NCBI GenBank assembly: GCA_002432555.1
Contig: DJFO01000431.1
Location: 539 to 8,842 of the forward strand
Reading direction: 5' to 3'
Source: Marinagarivorans sp. UBA5870
GTDB lineage: Bacteria; Pseudomonadota; Gammaproteobacteria; Pseudomonadales; Cellvibrionaceae
Length of the DNA: 8,304 nt
The notes beneath the pieces were generated by a model. That model was not told where the DNA came from and made no database searches. It saw nothing but the letters and a program-made list of their open reading frames with translations. The stretch's first letter is position 1. The number at the start of each line of letters is the position of its first letter. Made by a program: the position numbers and the translations under genes. Below are positions 1 to 6,294 of this stretch, in pieces.

Positions 1-471
1 AACCTGCTGGCCCTGAACGCGGCGATTGAAGCGGCGCGCGCGGGCGAACAAGGCAGGGGCTTTGCGGTAGTCGCGGATGAGGTACGAACATTGGCGTCGC
101 GAACTCAGGAATCCACCTTGGAAATTCAAGAAACCATCGGCAAGTTGCAGCAAGTCGCCAAGTCGGCGGTGAGCGTAATGGAAGAGAGCGCGCGTCAGGC
201 CCAGGAGAGCGTGGCCCAAGCCAATAACGCGGGGGCCAGCCTCCAGGCGATTAATCAGTCGATCGGCAACATCAATCAAATGAACGAAAAAATCGCCCAG
301 GCGACGCACGCACAATCTCGCGTCGTGCAGCAAATTGTTGAGACCATCAACGAAATTCACAACCGCTCGGAAAAAACGGCCGAGCGCTCCGCACTGCTCA
401 GCTCCGTCAGTCACCGTCTGGTTGGTCTGGCGCGGGACATGGGCGAAGTCACCCGCATTTTTCGCGTGTGA
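1..471 (+). CDS. Methyl-accepting chemotaxis protein, C-terminal signalling domain (5' partial)
   Basis: The reading frame is open from the first base and ends at a TGA, giving the last 156 residues of a chemoreceptor. Residues 1-30 carry the hallmark of the cytoplasmic hairpin tip ([20 protein letters not shown], then FAVVADEVR), the surface that contacts CheA and CheW. The remainder is the descending helix: Ala/Gln/Glu/Ser-rich, heptad-like and without hydrophobic segments, as expected for the antiparallel coiled-coil bundle with methylation sites. The sensor domain, transmembrane segments and any HAMP domain lie upstream of the window, so the ligand cannot be read here. The protein ends in IFRV and lacks a C-terminal NWETF-type CheR/CheB docking pentapeptide, which is common outside enterics. 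A porin-like gene and a small binding-protein gene follow closely, suggesting a linked sensory role (inference). Family assignment is very secure; the specificity is unknown. Confidence 0.97.
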   Translation, partial: NLLALNAAIEAARAGEQGRGFAVVADEVRTLASRTQESTLEIQETIGKLQQVAKSAVSVMEESARQAQESVAQANNAGASLQAINQSIGNINQMNEKIAQATHAQSRVVQQIVETINEIHNRSEKTAERSALLSSVSHRLVGLARDMGEVTRIFRV

Positions 472-505
472 CTTGCCAACTTCACAACAGTCGTCAGGGG
501 GGCTT

Positions 506-1672
506 ATGCAGATAAAAAAGTGGGGTTTCGCCGTCGGAATTTTTAGTTTGTCGGGTATCGCGCAGGCGGCCGACATTCAATTTCGCGGTTTTGCGTCCTT
601 CGTCGCCGGCAGTACTCTGCAGTCGGATGAGGAGCTTTACGGTTATGACGAGCACCTGGATTTTCGCAACGATTCGCTAATCGCTTTGCAGGTGGACACC
701 GCCCTGGATGAAAAATTGAGTGCGACTATGCAGTTCATGAGTCGCGGCGCCAACGATTACGAGCCGGTGATGGAATGGGCTTACCTCACTTACGAATTCA
801 GCGATAAATTGCAGTTGAGCGGCGGCCGGATCCGCATTCCGTTCTATCGGTATTCGGATTTTATCGACGTGCGCTATGCCTACAACTGGCTGAAAGTCCC
901 TCAGACGGTATACGGCTTCGAATTTCCCGGTTATGACGGAGCATCTCTGGTTTACACCAATCAGTTTGCCGGGTGGGATTCCTCGCTGCAATTAATTTTC
1001 GGTCAATTCGAGGGGGAAACCGCGGAGCTCGACGCGGTTCTCGAAGATCTCGCGGGTTTCAGTTGGACCCTCAATCGCGGGTGGCTGACCCTGCGCGCAG
1101 GGTATGTCAACTCTAAAGCCACCATTGCGATTCCGCAAATCGAAGGGCTCGCGCAATTGATCCGCGGCATGGGTATGGCGGTCGGTGCCGATGTCAGCGA
1201 TCTGGCAGACGATTTAGTGCTCGAAGGAGACCGAGGCGATTTTTGGGGCCTCGCGCTCGGCGTCGATTACAACAATGTCTTGCTCGACGCGGAATATATT
1301 CAATATGCCCTGAATGATGGTCTGCTGGCGGAAACCGATGCCTTTTACGTCGCCGCCGGTTACCGTTTCGGCAAGTGGATTCCGCTGCTCACCTATTCGG
1401 AGTTGTCCTCGGATCCGCCGGAGGAGCTGCTTGCGCGCTTGCCCGCCAATGTGGCGGCGGTGCCAGTGCCAGGCGCCAATCCACCGATCACTGTTGGAGA
1501 GGTGTTCGAGCTGGCGGTGAGTGGCACCGCGGCGGAAACCGAACTGCTCGATGTAGGTCTGCGGTACGATTTCCACCATTCCGCGGCCTTCAAAATGGCG
1601 TGGACTCAGACCGAGGATATTGCAGGCAATAAAAATCAATTGCTGCGGTTTGCCATCGACTTGGTATTTTGA
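506..1672 (+). CDS. Outer-membrane beta-barrel porin-like protein
   Basis: The predicted product has 388 residues. The ATG at 506 is preferred over upstream in-frame starts because AGGGGGG lies at 496-502 just before it, and because it begins a clean signal peptide: MQIKK, a hydrophobic core, then a likely Sec cleavage at AQA-A or QAA-D near residues 21-23. The mature part alternates polar and hydrophobic residues, is rich in Tyr/Phe/Asp/Gly, and ends LLRFAIDLVF. A terminal Phe after alternating hydrophobics is the usual BAM-recognised signal of outer-membrane barrels. A stretch near residues 106-119 (GGRIRIPFYRYSDF) looks like a porin strand with arginines that could face the pore. I cannot name the substrate or the exact family. 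The gene starts 34 bases after the chemoreceptor gene and ends 10 bases before the small binding-protein gene, so co-transcription is likely. A passive channel or a receptor barrel are both possible. Confidence 0.85.
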   Translation: MQIKKWGFAVGIFSLSGIAQAADIQFRGFASFVAGSTLQSDEELYGYDEHLDFRNDSLIALQVDTALDEKLSATMQFMSRGANDYEPVMEWAYLTYEFSDKLQLSGGRIRIPFYRYSDFIDVRYAYNWLKVPQTVYGFEFPGYDGASLVYTNQFAGWDSSLQLIFGQFEGETAELDAVLEDLAGFSWTLNRGWLTLRAGYVNSKATIAIPQIEGLAQLIRGMGMAVGADVSDLADDLVLEGDRGDFWGLALGVDYNNVLLDAEYIQYALNDGLLAETDAFYVAAGYRFGKWIPLLTYSELSSDPPEELLARLPANVAAVPVPGANPPITVGEVFELAVSGTAAETELLDVGLRYDFHHSAAFKMAWTQTEDIAGNKNQLLRFAIDLVF

Positions 1673-1682
1673 GGGAACCCCG

Positions 1683-2090
1683 ATGAAAATCTTACTGGCC
1701 ATTTTCAGTTTTTGGATTGCCGCCGCCGGGGCCGAGGTTGCGGTGATCGTGCACCCGTCTAACGCCAACAGTCTGTCCCAACAGGACCTGGAACCGCTTT
1801 TCATGACCAAAAAATCCGCCTTCGCGGACGGCAGCAAAGCCTCACCTTATTATTTGGCGGCGGACGACGCCGTGCGCAACCAGTTTGACGAGAAGGTCCT
1901 CGGTAAATCATCCACCCAACTCAAGGCCTATTGGTCCAAGTTGGTATTTACCGGCAAGGGCACCCCGCCGCCGGAATTGGCGAATTCCGCCGAGGCCGTT
2001 GCCAAAGTCGCGGCGGATCCTACGGCAATTGCCTACGTGGATAAAGGGGCGGTAACGGGGGCGGTGAAGGTGGTGCTCACTTTACCCTGA
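1683..2090 (+). CDS. Small PstS-like periplasmic substrate-binding protein
   Basis: The predicted product has 135 residues. The start ATG follows a ribosome site (GAGGGAA, 1671-1677) that overlaps the porin stop codon. Residues 1-17 form a signal peptide ending AGA before Glu18, so the mature protein is about 117 residues and exported. The body resembles the type of domain annotated as phosphate ABC transporter substrate-binding protein: an opening strand (VAVIVHPSN), a SLSQQDLEPLF helix like the region of PstS relatives, an Arg-Asn-Gln-Phe segment, AYWSKLVFTGKG followed by PPP, and a closing AIAYVDKGAV segment like the IGYV of the family. Full-length PstS proteins are around 300 residues or more, so this is under half size. 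No permease or ATPase gene is nearby, arguing against a role in import and for sensing or presentation to the porin or chemoreceptor (inference). Ligand unknown; phosphate is only a family label. Confidence 0.85.
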   Translation: MKILLAIFSFWIAAAGAEVAVIVHPSNANSLSQQDLEPLFMTKKSAFADGSKASPYYLAADDAVRNQFDEKVLGKSSTQLKAYWSKLVFTGKGTPPPELANSAEAVAKVAADPTAIAYVDKGAVTGAVKVVLTLP

Positions 2091-2657
2091 GGAGGATTTC
2101 TGCTGCTCGCGGCGTTTTCGCCGCTGTTTCCAGCGGTCGACCACGTGCCAGCGCCAGAACCATTGAATCATCAAGTAGCCGAGGAGACCGAAAAAAACGC
2201 CGAACGTGATGCACCCCAGTACCAGGGGTTCCCACACGGTCAAAAAGCCCGTCGTCAACCATTCCCAGGTCGGTTCAAAATCGAAATGGGTCGGTGGTCG
2301 CCCCAGCAGCCGAGCACCCACTTGATAGGCACCGATAGCGATAAAGGGAATCGTGATCGGATTGCTCAGCCACACCAGCGCCACGGCGATGGGCAAATTG
2401 CACCGGACAATCAATGCGGCCCCCGCGGCTATGCCGATTTGTCCTGGTGTAGGCAAAAAGCAGACAAATAATCCCACCAGAAAAGCGACGGACACCGAGT
2501 GGCGCGTGAGGTGAAACAAATTCGGGTCGTGCAGAAGTTTGCCGAGGAACCCCAATCCAGGTGTTTCGCGGATTTTTTTTGCGTCCGGTGTCCAGCGTTT
2601 AAGAAGCTTACGTGGCATGCATACAGGTATCAATTGGGGTTTCGCGAGGGCGGCCAT
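2082..2657 (-). CDS. DUF2062 membrane protein
   Basis: The predicted product has 191 residues and matches the DUF2062 family by eye: FLGKLLHDPNLFHLTRHSV, a first hydrophobic segment with a PTPGQ turn, LPIAVALVWLSNPITIPFI, then a gap and a second long hydrophobic stretch before a very basic tail (WKQRRKRREQQK). It is an inner-membrane protein of unknown biochemical function. The ATG at 2657 is chosen because GGAGGAGG sits 7 bases upstream. However, homologues I recall begin MPRK, corresponding to the ATG at 2618 (178 residues), which has no clear ribosome site. The gene is divergent from comEC, an association also seen in pseudomonads. Its stop lies inside the end of the substrate-binding gene, a 9-base tail-to-tail overlap that leaves no space for a conventional terminator between them. 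Confidence 0.9.
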   Translation of the reverse strand: MAALAKPQLIPVCMPRKLLKRWTPDAKKIRETPGLGFLGKLLHDPNLFHLTRHSVSVAFLVGLFVCFLPTPGQIGIAAGAALIVRCNLPIAVALVWLSNPITIPFIAIGAYQVGARLLGRPPTHFDFEPTWEWLTTGFLTVWEPLVLGCITFGVFFGLLGYLMIQWFWRWHVVDRWKQRRKRREQQKSSSG

Positions 2658-2820
2658 TATGCCGCCTCCTCCATCCTATGACCAGAAGTCCGGCCGGATT
2701 CTCCTACAAACCTTGTTCTATAACGGCCGGCTGATTGAGTAAAAAATAATATCGATACAGCCCCTCTGGCAGTAAACTTGAGCTCCCTTACGGGGACCGA
2801 AATTATCGCAGGGAGGCAAA
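2658..2820. promoter_or_regulatory. Divergent intergenic region between the DUF2062 gene and comEC
   Basis: This 163-base gap must hold the promoters of both divergent genes and is the most AT-rich non-coding patch of its area (about 2732-2756, with AAAAAATAATAT). Candidate -10-like hexamers are TATAGA on the - strand (about 2717-2722) and TAATAT on the + strand (about 2746-2751), but neither has a convincing -35 at 17 bases, so no precise promoter is claimed. CGGCCGG occurs at 2691-2697 and 2724-2730, 33 bases apart; the first copy sits in a 10-base palindrome, TCCGGCCGGA (2689-2698). A GGGAGG at 2811-2816 is the comEC ribosome site. The ORF crossing it on the - strand is a shadow of the comEC 5' end. 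Confidence 0.5.
2665..2672 (-). promoter_or_regulatory. Strong ribosome binding site deciding the DUF2062 gene start
   Basis: On the - strand GGAGGAGG lies 7 bases before the ATG at 2657, a near-ideal Shine-Dalgarno match and spacing. It supports the longer 191-residue form over the family-typical MPRK start at 2618. The same bases can be read as a five-codon ORF (ATG-GAG-GAG-GCG-GCA-TAA) whose stop overlaps the start codon as TAATG; that ORF has no good ribosome site of its own and may be chance. Confidence 0.6.
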
Positions 2821-5091
2821 ATGAGATATGGATGGCTCTTCGCAGCCGGCGTGATCCACGTGCCGATTTACGCCATATTTCCGCCCGCCTGGCTGCTGTC
2901 CAGCGCGGCCTTGGTGCTGATCCTCCTCCGACGCCCTTGGAGCCTTCTGGCCGCCGCCTTTCTTCTCGGCACCGCCTTAGGCAGCTGGAATCTCCAACGC
3001 TGGTGTGACCGCCAACTTGAGCCGCGGTTCGAGCAGCAGATCTTCGAGCTGCATTTTCAAATCGTGTCCATTCCTCGCCAGAGCGAGAATTCCACCGTTT
3101 TTCTGGCGCAGGTCCTCGATCTGCAATGTCCCACCGCCCCGTGCCCCGACCTGCGCCGCGGCCGCTTGCGCCTTTCATGGTACAAAAACCGCCAAACCCT
3201 GGCCGCCGGACAGGTTTACCGGGCTGAGGTAAAACTGCGTCGGCCGCGCGGACTCGTCAACCCCGGCGGTTTTGATTACCACGCATGGTTGCTGGCGCAA
3301 GAGGTGGTGGCGACGGGATACATTGTTCGCCAGGCGAGTTTGACAGGCGAAAGTGACAATTGGGCGGCGCGGCGAGCGGGACTGGACCGATCCCTCCTGC
3401 AGGAACTTTACCCATCTCCCTATCGCCGCTTCTGGACGGCGCTTCTTGTCGGCGAACAGAGCGGCATTACGCAGGAGGATTGGGCCACACTGCAGGCCAC
3501 CGGCACGGTTCATCTGCTGGTTATTTCTGGGCTGCACATCAGCCTGGTTGCGCTTTGGTGTTTTGGGTGCGGTGCGGCTGCCGCGCGCTTGCTCGGCCTT
3601 TCGCACCGGGGCTCCAATAGCTTGGTCATGCATTTTCTGCCGCCGCTCTGCGCGGCAGCGGGCGCGGTCTATTACACAGCTCTCGCCGGATTTTCCGTGC
3701 CCACCCTGCGCGCCTTAGTCGCCTGTCTCGCTTTGATGTGCGGCCGGCTCTGCGGCCTGCGGCTTACGCCTTTCACCCTGCTGGGTTTCGGGGCGCTGGT
3801 GGTGGGGCTCAGTGAACCGTTTGCTTGGGAAAACGCGGGTTTCTGGCTGTCGTTTCTCGCGGTCGCAGTCTTGTTCTATTCCCTCGGCAGTCGCGGTAAA
3901 CAGCCTCCGCTGCGGGCTTTCGTCCATGCCCAGCTGGTACTGACGGTGGGATTGCTGTTGCCTCTGCTCGTGCTCGGTCAGGGCGTGAGCTTGACGAGTC
4001 CAGTGGCAAACCTGATCGCGGTGCCGGTGGTATCCCTGGTCATCACCCCGTTGTTGTTGCTCGCCGCCTTGCTTCATACCGTCGCCCCCCCTTTTGCCCA
4101 GCTGATGCTGCAGGTCAGCGATTGGATTTTTGGCGGGCTTTGGTGGTTCCTGCAATTTCTGCAGGCCCTGCCGCTCCCCCTTTGGTGGCCCGCCCAGCCG
4201 CAGAGTGTCTGGCTGTTGGCTATCGCGGGAATCGGAGTGCTATTACTGCTGGCCCCGGCTGGGTTGTACTTGCGCGGCTTTGGCGCCGTCTGGTTGTGCG
4301 CGGCGCTGTGCCTGCGCGACGAACCGGATTATCGGTTGCGTGTGACGGTGCTGGACGTGGGGCAGGGGACCGCGGTCTTGCTGCAGACCCCCGCTGCAGC
4401 CTGGTTGTACGATGCCGGCCCCCGGTTTAGCGACGAGTTTGATGCGGGCAGCCGCATAGTTGCGCCCTACCTGCGCCAACTGGGTCTGCGCCCTTTGAAT
4501 ATGGTGATTAGCCACGCCGACACGGACCACGCCGGGGGCGCGCTCGGCGTGTCGCAGGCGGTGCCGCTCGAGCGGGTGCTTGCCGGCGAACCTGTGCCCG
4601 GACTAAAAAGCGCGGCGCCCTGTCTGGCAGGACAAAGCTGGCGAGAGGAGGAGGTGGAATTCCGGGTTCTTTGGCCCGCTGCGGGCGAGCAGACCGGCGG
4701 CAACAATCAGTCGTGTGTACTGCTGGTGAGTTTTTCCGTGGCGGGCGCCCAGGTGCGCCTGCTGCTGCCGGGCGATATCGACCGGGCGGTGGAGGCCCGG
4801 TTGCTGGCGCAACTCGGTGGACCCGTCGATTGGGTGCTCGCGCCTCACCACGGCAGCAAAACATCCTCGAGCCCCGCGTTTGTGCAGCGGACGGAGGCCC
4901 ATCATGTGATTTTCAGCGCGGGTTATAAAAACCGCTACGGCCATCCGCATCCCCAGGTGGAACAACGTTGGCGAGCGGTGGGCGCCACGCTCTACAACAC
5001 CGCTCTGGACGGCGCGGTGGTGTTCACGTGGCGTGACGCCGGCCTGGAGGTGAAGCGCACCCGCCGGGATCAAGCTCGAGTCTGGTTTTGA
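2821..5091 (+). CDS. comEC: ComEC/Rec2 family DNA uptake channel
   Basis: The predicted product has 756 residues, normal for proteobacterial ComEC, the inner-membrane channel that takes in single-stranded DNA during natural transformation. The order is complete. Residues 1-60 hold N-terminal hydrophobic segments. The soluble N-terminal (DUF4131/OB-like) part follows, including the conserved NPGGFDYHAWL. The Competence membrane domain has LLVGEQSGI and VISGLHIS (SGLH at 236-239), then many hydrophobic segments to about residue 495. The C-terminal metallo-beta-lactamase-like domain starts VLDVGQGTA (510-518). Its metal motif SHADTDH is intact (His565, Asp567, Asp569, His570), as are Asp652 in LLPGDID and the PHHGS motif (His676-His677), consistent with an active nuclease-type domain. 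The start has GGGAGG 4 bases upstream. comEC genes also occur in species not known to be competent, so transformation is not proven. Confidence 0.97.
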   Translation: MRYGWLFAAGVIHVPIYAIFPPAWLLSSAALVLILLRRPWSLLAAAFLLGTALGSWNLQRWCDRQLEPRFEQQIFELHFQIVSIPRQSENSTVFLAQVLDLQCPTAPCPDLRRGRLRLSWYKNRQTLAAGQVYRAEVKLRRPRGLVNPGGFDYHAWLLAQEVVATGYIVRQASLTGESDNWAARRAGLDRSLLQELYPSPYRRFWTALLVGEQSGITQEDWATLQATGTVHLLVISGLHISLVALWCFGCGAAAARLLGLSHRGSNSLVMHFLPPLCAAAGAVYYTALAGFSVPTLRALVACLALMCGRLCGLRLTPFTLLGFGALVVGLSEPFAWENAGFWLSFLAVAVLFYSLGSRGKQPPLRAFVHAQLVLTVGLLLPLLVLGQGVSLTSPVANLIAVPVVSLVITPLLLLAALLHTVAPPFAQLMLQVSDWIFGGLWWFLQFLQALPLPLWWPAQPQSVWLLAIAGIGVLLLLAPAGLYLRGFGAVWLCAALCLRDEPDYRLRVTVLDVGQGTAVLLQTPAAAWLYDAGPRFSDEFDAGSRIVAPYLRQLGLRPLNMVISHADTDHAGGALGVSQAVPLERVLAGEPVPGLKSAAPCLAGQSWREEEVEFRVLWPAAGEQTGGNNQSCVLLVSFSVAGAQVRLLLPGDIDRAVEARLLAQLGGPVDWVLAPHHGSKTSSSPAFVQRTEAHHVIFSAGYKNRYGHPHPQVEQRWRAVGATLYNTALDGAVVFTWRDAGLEVKRTRRDQARVWF

Positions 5092-5115
5092 CCGCGACGG
5101 TCTAAGCCCGCGGCA

Positions 5116-5146
5116 TTGCCTTGCGCTGGATAAAATCATGTATCAT
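5116..5146 (+). promoter_or_regulatory. Possible promoter upstream of exbB
   Basis: In the 88-base gap between comEC and the chosen exbB start, TTGCCT (5116-5121) and TATCAT (5141-5146) resemble -35 and -10 boxes, but their 19-base spacing is long. TAAAAT (5131-5136) is an alternative -10 without a -35 partner. The gap is AT-richer than its surroundings, and the upstream comEC gene would not need such a long spacer, so an independent start for the envelope genes is reasonable but unproven. Confidence 0.27.
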
Positions 5147-5179
5147 ACGGCGGCAAAAATAACGAGAACGGGGACACCT

Positions 5180-5806
5180 GTGTTTGACATCATTGTTGCC
5201 GGCGGTTGGTTGATGGCCCCCATCATCCTCTGTTCCATAATTACCATTGCCATCACCATCGAACGTTTTTGGGCTTTGAGCCCTGGCAAAATCGCACCGC
5301 GCCACCTGCTCGGCCAGGTCTGGAACTGGATCCAGACCAACCAAATGGACGGCGACAAACTTAAGGAGCTGCGCCGCTCTTCGCCCCTCGGCCGAATCCT
5401 GGCCGCCGGCCTCAGCAATTCCCGCCACGGGCGGGAGGTGATGAAGGACAGCATCCAGGAAACCGCCAACCAGGTGATCCACGAAATGGAACGCTTCGTC
5501 CCGACGCTTGGAACTATTTCTACCGTATCGCCCCTGCTGGGTCTGCTCGGCACCGTCATCGGTATGATCGAAGTGTTCAACGATATAGTGACGCAGGGTT
5601 CAGGCAACCCGAGTGCGCTCGCCGGCGGTATTTCCACAGCGCTGATCACCACCGCTTCGGGTTTGTGCGTCGCCATTCCGGCCATGCTGAGCCACCGTTT
5701 TTTCCTGCGGCGACTGGATTCGCTGGTGGTTGTTATGGAGCAGGAGTCCGTTAAATTGGTCGACGCTCTGCACGGTGAACGCCGAGTTGATCTCAAATCC
5801 AGTTGA
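5180..5806 (+). CDS. exbB: MotA/TolQ/ExbB-type proton channel protein
   Basis: The predicted product has 208 residues from a GTG start. This start is preferred because the protein then opens MFDIIVAGGWLMAPIIL, like relatives that start a few residues before the Gly-Gly-Trp; GGGGA at 5170-5174 could serve as ribosome site. An in-frame ATG at 5138 would add 14 residues but falls in the possible promoter. Topology fits the family: a first membrane segment at about 9-27, a large cytoplasmic loop, a second segment at about 113-133 with PLLGLLGTVIGMI, and a third at about 150-170 with GISTALITTASGL and VAIPA, whose threonines line the proton path in ExbB/TolQ. With ExbD it forms an inner-membrane motor driven by proton flow. 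No TonB or TolA gene lies nearby, so the protein it energises is unknown. The lpxK/kdsB neighbours suggest envelope work (inference). Confidence 0.93.
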   Translation: MFDIIVAGGWLMAPIILCSIITIAITIERFWALSPGKIAPRHLLGQVWNWIQTNQMDGDKLKELRRSSPLGRILAAGLSNSRHGREVMKDSIQETANQVIHEMERFVPTLGTISTVSPLLGLLGTVIGMIEVFNDIVTQGSGNPSALAGGISTALITTASGLCVAIPAMLSHRFFLRRLDSLVVVMEQESVKLVDALHGERRVDLKSS

Positions 5807-5850
5807 TTCAAGCCAATTGATTCGAGCCAATTGATTTATAGCCACTTGAT
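5803..5850 (+). repeat. 14-base tandem repeat in the exbB-exbD gap
   Basis: TTGATTCAAGCCAA (5803-5816), TTGATTCGAGCCAA (5817-5830) and TTGATTTATAGCCAC (5831-5845) are three successive units, followed by a broken fourth beginning TTGATG at 5846. Spacings are 14, 14 and 15 bases. The first unit contains the exbB stop codon; the array fills almost all of the 55-base gap to exbD. Because the period is not a multiple of three, the TGA in the first three units puts stops in all three forward frames. The CAATTG at the first two unit joints is palindromic. Function unknown. Confidence 0.85.
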
Positions 5851-5861
5851 GAAGTTTCTCT

Positions 5862-6284
5862 ATGCAGTTCCGCCGCCAGAACCGACATATCGAAGAGCTC
5901 AACGTCATTCCGCTGATCGACGTGATTTTTTTTCTCTTGATCTTTTTCATGGCCACGACCAGCTTTACCCGGGAGACTCATTTGCGGCTCGATCTGCCGG
6001 AAGCGGAAGGGCAGGGCGCGCCCCAGCCACAGGACAAAGTTGAGGTGGTCGTAGGCACCGACGGCAGTTATTCCGTCAACGGCGAAGTTTTGGTAAACAG
6101 CCAGATGAATACCCTGCTCGCCGCTATAGAGGCAAAAGGCCAGGGTAACCGCGACTTGCCGTTTATCGTGACCGCCGATGCCAAGGTGCCTTATGAAAAG
6201 GTGGTTCAGGTACTCGATGCCGCCGGCCGCCTCGGCTACGCCAAACTGAGCATGACCACCAAAAATCCATCCGGCGAACAATAA
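5862..6284 (+). CDS. exbD: ExbD/TolR family biopolymer transport protein
   Basis: The predicted product has 140 residues, usual for ExbD/TolR. A short basic cytoplasmic N-terminus (QFRRQNRHIEELN) is followed by one membrane segment at about 16-36, containing VIPLIDVIFFLLIFFM. Asp20 there matches the essential membrane aspartate that takes the proton in ExbD and TolR. Residues from about 42 form the periplasmic domain, including VVVGTDGSYSVNGEVL and ending in the LDAAGRLGYAKLSM segment typical of the family (members often read G...kisi). The start ATG has only a weak ribosome site (GATGAAG, 5848-5854 region), and the gap before it is filled by a tandem repeat, so its translation may depend on exbB. 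It partners the preceding ExbB-like protein and is followed 10 bases later by lpxK. TonB-, TolA- or other-partner use cannot be told apart here. Confidence 0.94.
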   Translation: MQFRRQNRHIEELNVIPLIDVIFFLLIFFMATTSFTRETHLRLDLPEAEGQGAPQPQDKVEVVVGTDGSYSVNGEVLVNSQMNTLLAAIEAKGQGNRDLPFIVTADAKVPYEKVVQVLDAAGRLGYAKLSMTTKNPSGEQ

Positions 6285-6294
6285 ATCGGCTCCG

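Noticed and set aside
1214..1837. Long - strand ORF of 207 residues
   Set aside because: It lies antisense to the clear porin and binding-protein genes, has no recognisable motif and is explained by GC-rich codon bias.
2781..2800. Small hairpin TCCC-TTACG-GGGA in the comEC leader as a riboswitch
   Set aside because: A four-pair stem alone is too weak, and no riboswitch core or larger fold is visible.
2657..3178. - strand ORF of 173 residues ending at the DUF2062 start as TAATG
   Set aside because: Most of it is antisense to the comEC 5' end; it is Arg/Ala/Gly-rich with no family pattern. Only its last five codons are noted as a possible coupling curiosity.
5092..5113. Inverted repeat CCGCG...CGCGG just after comEC as a terminator
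   Set aside because: The stem is only 5 pairs, the loop is 12 bases and no T-run follows.
4603..5139. - strand ORF of 178 residues at the comEC 3' end
   Set aside because: It is a shadow of the intact metallo-beta-lactamase-like domain on the + strand.
5143..5811. - strand ORF of 222 residues fully antisense to exbB
   Set aside because: Low-complexity Ser/Arg/Pro content, no motif, and the opposite strand has an unmistakable ExbB protein.
5803..5850. Tandem repeat considered as a CRISPR or attachment site
   Set aside because: Units are 14 bases with no unique spacers, no cas genes and no integrase nearby.
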